NCBI RefSeq assembly: GCF_003205575.1
Contig: NZ_PYBW01000016.1
Location: 1 to 64,000, forward strand
Source: Streptomyces tateyamensis
GTDB lineage: Bacteria; Actinomycetota; Actinomycetes; Streptomycetales; Streptomycetaceae
Length of the DNA stretch: 64,000 bases
Direction of reading: 5' to 3'
The notes beneath the pieces were generated by a model that saw only the letters and a program-made list of their open reading frames with translations, was not told the DNA's origin and did not search any database. Of the stretch, positions 60,460 through 64,000 are shown piece after piece (within the stretch, counting starts at the first letter, position 1; every line of letters begins with the position of its first letter). The translations under genes were made by a program, and so were the position numbers.

Positions 60460-63400
60460 TCAGCGGGCGTTCAGGCGCTCGGCGAGCGCGGCGGCGATCC
60501 GGGCCGAGGCAGCCGGGGAGGCCAGTTCGGCGTGGCCGAACTCGAGCTGGTGCACCGTCAGTGCGCCGCTGAGCAGCGCCTGCCAGGCGGCCGGCTTGGG
60601 GTGCTCGGTCGACTCGGTCCTGGTGGCGACGAACAGCTCCAGGTCGCCGCCCTGGGCCGGGGCCCGGTAGGGCTCGGCGATCCGCTGGAAGTTGAGCAGC
60701 ACCTCGACCAGCCGGTCGGCGGTGCCGGCGTCCAGGTCGGCCAGCTCCGGGTAGGCGGCGCGCAGCACCTCCAGGAAGCGCAGCCGGGGCGCCGGGGTCG
60801 GCGGCTCGTGCTCGGCGCCGGCCGGCAGGATGCCGAGCCCGGCCAGCACCTCGGCCAGCTGGGTGCGCTCGTCGGCGTCGGCGGGCAGCGGCTCGAAGCC
60901 GCGCCAGTCCGGGTAGGCGTCCAGCACCGCGAGCAGCTCCACCTGCTCGCCGGCGGTGCGCAGCTGAGCGGCCATCTGGTGGGCCAGCAGGCCGCCGAAG
61001 GACCAGCCGAGCAGGCGGTACGGGCCGCTGGGCTGGACCTCGCGGACCAGCGTCAGGTAGTCGGCCGCCACCTCCTCGATCGCCGTCGGCAGCTCGGCCG
61101 GCCCGGCCAGGCCCCGGGCCTGCACCGCGTACACCGGCAGCTCGGCCGGCAGGTGCGGCAGCAGGTTGGCGTAGCCCCAGCCGACCGCCAGCCCCGGGTG
61201 CACGCAGAACAGCGGGCGCAACTCCCCGGTGCGGCGCAGCGGCAGCAGGGCCGGGATCGCGGCGGGCCGCTGGTGCCCGGCCAGCCGCTCGGCGAGCTCG
61301 GCCACGGTGGGCGCCTCGAAGACGGTGCGGACCGGCAGTTCGACGCCCAGCTCGGTGCGGATCCGGCTGACCAGCTTGGTGACCAGCAGCGAGTGGCCGC
61401 CGAGCGCGAAGAAGCTGTCGTCGGCCCAGACCTCGGGCAGCTCCAGCAACTCGGCCAGCAGCGCGCACAGCTGCCGCTCACGCTCGGTGCGCGGCGCCCG
61501 CCCGACGGTGCGCCGGGAGTGCTCCGGGGCCGGCAGGCGGCGCTGGTCCAGCTTGCCGTGCGCGGTGAGCGGGAGCTCGTCCAGCACCACGAAGTCGCTG
61601 GGCACCATGTAGTCGGGCAGCGCGTCGGCGGTGTACTTGCGCAGCACCTCCGGCTCGGGCAGGGTCCGGCCCTGCTCGGGGACCAGGTAGGCCACGATCC
61701 GCCCGTCGCGGACCAGGACCGCGGCCCGGGCCAGGTCGGGGTGGCCGGTCAGCACGGCCTGGATCTCGCCGAGTTCGATCCGGAAGCCGCGGATCTTGAC
61801 CTGGTCGTCGGCCCGGCCCAGGAACTCGAGCAGGCCGTCGGCGCTCCAGCGGGCCAGGTCGCCGGTGGTGTACATCCGGGCACCGGGCGCCCCGAACGGG
61901 TCGGGGCGGAACCGGTCGGCGGTCAGGTCCGGGCGGTTCAGGTAGCCGCGGGCCAACCCCGCGCCGGCCAGGTGCAGTTCACCAGCGACGCCGGGCGGCA
62001 CCGGGTTGCCGTGCGGATCCAGCACGTAGGCACGGCCGTTGTCGATCGGGCGGCCGATCAGCGGTTCGGCACAGGCCCGCGCGTCCAGCATGACGGCGTC
62101 CACCGTGGTCTCGGTGGGGCCGTAGCAGTTCACGGTGCTGGTGCGCTCGGCCGTCCGCAGCCGCTGCCACAGCGCCGGATCGACCGCCTCGCCGCCCACC
62201 CAGAGCAGCGCCGGGGCGTGCTCCGGCTGGTCGAGCAGGCCTGCCTCGACCAGAACGGCGGTGAAGGACGGGGTGATGTCCAGGAACTCCAGCCGGTGCT
62301 CGGTGACGTGGCGCACCACGGCCCGCGGGTCGAGCCGGGTCTCCTCGTCGATCAGGTGCACCCGGTGGCCGCCGAGCAGGCAGCTCAGCGGGTCGATCCA
62401 GGCGTCGAAGGTGACGCCCGCGGTCAGTGCCACGCCTACCTTGCGGCCGGCGAAGTGACGCTCCATCAGCAGCCGTCGGTTGGTGCCGGCCAGGTCGCTG
62501 AGGCTGCGGTGCTCGATCAGCACGCCCTTGGGGCGGCCGGTGGAGCCGGAGGTGTAGATGACGTAGGCCGGGTGGTTCGGGTCCGGGCGCAGGCCCAGGT
62601 CGGTGTCCGGGTGGTCCGGCACCGGCTCGTCCAGCAGCAGGACGGGCAGTCCGTCCAGGGTGTGCGCGGTGCGGCCGATGGCCAGGCCGAGCACCGGGCG
62701 GGCGTCCTGGAGCATCTGGGTGGTCCGGGAGGCCGGGGCGGCGGGGTCGAGCGGCAGGTAGGCGGCGCCGGCCTTCCAGACGGCGAGTTGGGCGACGACC
62801 AGGTGGCTGGTGCGGGGCAGGGCGAGGGCGACGCAGCGCTCGGGGCCGGCGCCGCGGGCGCGCAGTTCGCGGGCCAGGCGGTTGGCGCGGCGGTTGAGCT
62901 CGGCGTAGCTGAGCTGCTCGTCGACGGCGACCAGGGCCACCGCGTCCGGGGTGTCCCGGACCTGCTGCTCGAACAGCTCCGGGAAGGAGGGCAGCGGGCT
63001 TCCCTGCTCGGTGGCGTTCCAGTCGACCAGGATCCGGGTCAGCTCCGCGGGGGTGAGCAGCTCGATCTCGGAGAGCGGCAGCCCGGGGTCGGCGGCGACC
63101 GCGGCCAGCAGGCGGCACAGCCGGTCCGCGAGCCGGGCGACGGTGTCGCGGTCGAACAGGTCGGTGGCGAACTCCACGCTGCCGCCGTCGGGGGAGAAGG
63201 TGAAGGAGAGGTCGAACTTGGCGCTCTCCTCGCCCAGCGCCACCGGGGTCACGCTCAGCCCCGGCAGCTGCGGCGCCTGCTCGGTGCTCTCCGGGGTGAA
63301 GGCCACCATCACCTGGAAGAGCGGGTGCCGGTTCATCGCCCGGGTCGGGTTGAGCACCTCGACCAAGCGCTCGAACGGCACGTCCTGGTGCGCGAAGGCG

Positions 63401-64000
63401 GCCAGGTCCACCGCCTTCACCCGGGCCACCAACTCGCCGAAGGCCGGGTTGCCGGTCAGGTCGGTGCGCAGCACCAGGGTGTTGACGAAGAAGCCCACCA
63501 GGGGGTCGAGCGCGCCGTCGGTGCGCCCGCCGACCGGGGTGCCGAGCGGGATGTCGGTGCCCGCCCCGAGCCGGCCGAGCAGGGCGGCCACCGCAGCCTG
63601 GGCCACCATGAACGGGGTGGCGTCGCAGCGCCGGGCCAGCTCGGCCAGTGCGCCCGGCTCCAGCGCGAACTCCACCAGGTCGCCGCGGTTGCTGCTCTCC
63701 ACCGGACGCGGTCGGTCGGTGGGCAGCTCGATCAGCTCCGGCAGCTCGGCCAGCGCGCTGCGCCAGTGGTCGAGCTGGGCGCTGATCAGGCTCTCCGGGT
63801 CGGTCTCGGTGCCGAGCAGCTCGCGCTGCCACAGGGTGTAGTCGGCGTACTGGACCGGCAGGTCGTCCCAGGAGGGGGCCGCTCCGGCCAGCCGGGCGGT
63901 GTAGGCGGCGGCCAGGTCGGCCGCCAGCGGGGCCAGCGAAAGGCCGTCGGCGGCGATGTGATGGATCGTCAGGACCAGGGTGTGCTCCTGGGCCGACTCG
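60460..64000 (-). CDS. Nonribosomal peptide synthetase, terminal module C-A-PCP-TE (5' end outside window)
   Basis: The frame enters from the right edge, so at least 1180 codons are seen and the start is not in the window. Domains in order: condensation (HHIAADG near 63943-63963, LPTDRPRP, FVNTLVLRTDLTG), adenylation (YTSGSTGRPKG near 62540, YTTGDLARW, then RIELGEIQAVL), PCP (FFALGGHSL, Ser codon at 61390-61392) and type I thioesterase (GWSFGG, Ser codon at 61000-61002; GHAELA). Signature residues read by eye against PheA are D-A-D-D-L-V-C-V-D-K; three acidic pocket positions suggest a basic or polar-nitrogen side chain. The thioesterase shows this is the last module, releasing the product. 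First visible gene of the operon. Confidence 0.95.
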   Translation of the reverse strand, partial: ESAQEHTLVLTIHHIAADGLSLAPLAADLAAAYTARLAGAAPSWDDLPVQYADYTLWQRELLGTETDPESLISAQLDHWRSALAELPELIELPTDRPRPVESSNRGDLVEFALEPGALAELARRCDATPFMVAQAAVAALLGRLGAGTDIPLGTPVGGRTDGALDPLVGFFVNTLVLRTDLTGNPAFGELVARVKAVDLAAFAHQDVPFERLVEVLNPTRAMNRHPLFQVMVAFTPESTEQAPQLPGLSVTPVALGEESAKFDLSFTFSPDGGSVEFATDLFDRDTVARLADRLCRLLAAVAADPGLPLSEIELLTPAELTRILVDWNATEQGSPLPSFPELFEQQVRDTPDAVALVAVDEQLSYAELNRRANRLARELRARGAGPERCVALALPRTSHLVVAQLAVWKAGAAYLPLDPAAPASRTTQMLQDARPVLGLAIGRTAHTLDGLPVLLLDEPVPDHPDTDLGLRPDPNHPAYVIYTSGSTGRPKGVLIEHRSLSDLAGTNRRLLMERHFAGRKVGVALTAGVTFDAWIDPLSCLLGGHRVHLIDEETRLDPRAVVRHVTEHRLEFLDITPSFTAVLVEAGLLDQPEHAPALLWVGGEAVDPALWQRLRTAERTSTVNCYGPTETTVDAVMLDARACAEPLIGRPIDNGRAYVLDPHGNPVPPGVAGELHLAGAGLARGYLNRPDLTADRFRPDPFGAPGARMYTTGDLARWSADGLLEFLGRADDQVKIRGFRIELGEIQAVLTGHPDLARAAVLVRDGRIVAYLVPEQGRTLPEPEVLRKYTADALPDYMVPSDFVVLDELPLTAHGKLDQRRLPAPEHSRRTVGRAPRTERERQLCALLAELLELPEVWADDSFFALGGHSLLVTKLVSRIRTELGVELPVRTVFEAPTVAELAERLAGHQRPAAIPALLPLRRTGELRPLFCVHPGLAVGWGYANLLPHLPAELPVYAVQARGLAGPAELPTAIEEVAADYLTLVREVQPSGPYRLLGWSFGGLLAHQMAAQLRTAGEQVELLAVLDAYPDWRGFEPLPADADERTQLAEVLAGLGILPAGAEHEPPTPAPRLRFLEVLRAAYPELADLDAGTADRLVEVLLNFQRIAEPYRAPAQGGDLELFVATRTESTEHPKPAAWQALLSGALTVHQLEFGHAELASPAASARIAAALAERLNAR

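Larger units (their letters stand above)
49691..64000 (-). other. Lipopeptide-type biosynthetic gene cluster (right part beyond window)
   Basis: Nine minus-strand genes after the NRPS are packed with gaps of 65 bases or less, and six junctions overlap by 1-4 bases: NRPS, carbamoyltransferase, MFS, FAAL, two dehydrogenase-like genes, ACP, condensation protein, SbnA, SbnB. The logic is a fatty acid activated and loaded on ACP, desaturated, condensed to an amine, with Dap as a dedicated precursor and a modified carbamoyltransferase. The left boundary is probably at SbnB (49691), or at alkB (49018) if it is co-transcribed. The cluster continues past 64000. Confidence 0.88.

Noticed and set aside
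52000-63900. Very long open frames on the opposite strand or in other frames across the biosynthetic operon
   Set aside because: They are typical GC-rich shadows. They lack ribosome sites, have Arg/Pro/Ala-rich or Gly/Gln/His-rich compositions, and overlap well-supported genes with clear motifs.

Overview
The window is GC-rich actinomycete DNA (third-position G/C coding, GGAGG-type ribosome sites, many GTG starts, DUF397, DUF5753, DUF5994 and ANTAR proteins, long-form GAPDH), most probably from Streptomyces, Kitasatospora or a close relative. No rRNA or CRISPR array is visible. One tRNA (tRNA-Pro, GGG) lies at 24445-24518.

Region 1 (about 1-19400) is a stress/dormancy-type accessory island. 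It holds a VIT-family transporter, two tandem universal stress proteins, a zinc alcohol dehydrogenase, a metallo-beta-lactamase/beta-CASP nuclease, an MgtA-like P-type ATPase, a DUF5994 protein, a SpoIIE-type phosphatase, an aquaporin-like channel, an operon of (broken) ornithine carbamoyltransferase, carbamate kinase and phosphoketolase, an SPFH/slipin protein and two ANTAR RNA-binding regulators. The mix suggests survival under low oxygen or low energy. Decay is visible: the ornithine carbamoyltransferase has lost about 200 internal codons in frame, and a membrane-protein remnant lies near 9014.

Region 2 (about 19400-24520) carries a truncated MmyB-type regulator divergent from an oxidoreductase operon (DUF2255, zinc dehydrogenase, SDR, cupin), then an N-terminally truncated tyrosine integrase beside tRNA-Pro. 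It looks like the scar of an element integrated at that tRNA.

Region 3 (24644-44283) is mostly ordinary Streptomyces content: an MFS exporter with a palindrome over its start codon, DUF1684, TesB, LysE, a secreted protein with DasR-like sites upstream, a lipoprotein plus CopC-CopD, long GAPDH, XRE-cupin and YbaK proteins, a xanthine-dehydrogenase-type pair with a PucR regulator, a set of RsbW-like, HTH, XRE-DUF5753 and DUF397 genes, and a divergent cysteine-free EF-Tu.

Region 4 (44819-46790) is a translationally coupled pair of unrecognised AlkB-like 2-oxoglutarate/Fe(II) oxygenases preceded by two abutting palindromes.

Region 5 (about 46800-64000, all minus strand) is a glycosyltransferase, a canonical AlkB and then a compact natural-product operon reading in from beyond the right edge: NRPS terminal module (C-A-PCP-TE), ornithine-carbamoyltransferase-like enzyme, MFS exporter, fatty acyl-AMP ligase, two acyl-CoA-dehydrogenase-like proteins, ACP, free-standing condensation enzyme, and SbnA/SbnB-type enzymes for L-2,3-diaminopropionate. 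Most junctions overlap by 1-4 bases. The gene set predicts an N-acylated, probably unsaturated, small lipopeptide containing diaminopropionate, possibly carbamoylated to beta-ureidoalanine. I do not recognise the exact combination and regard it as the main candidate for a new system.
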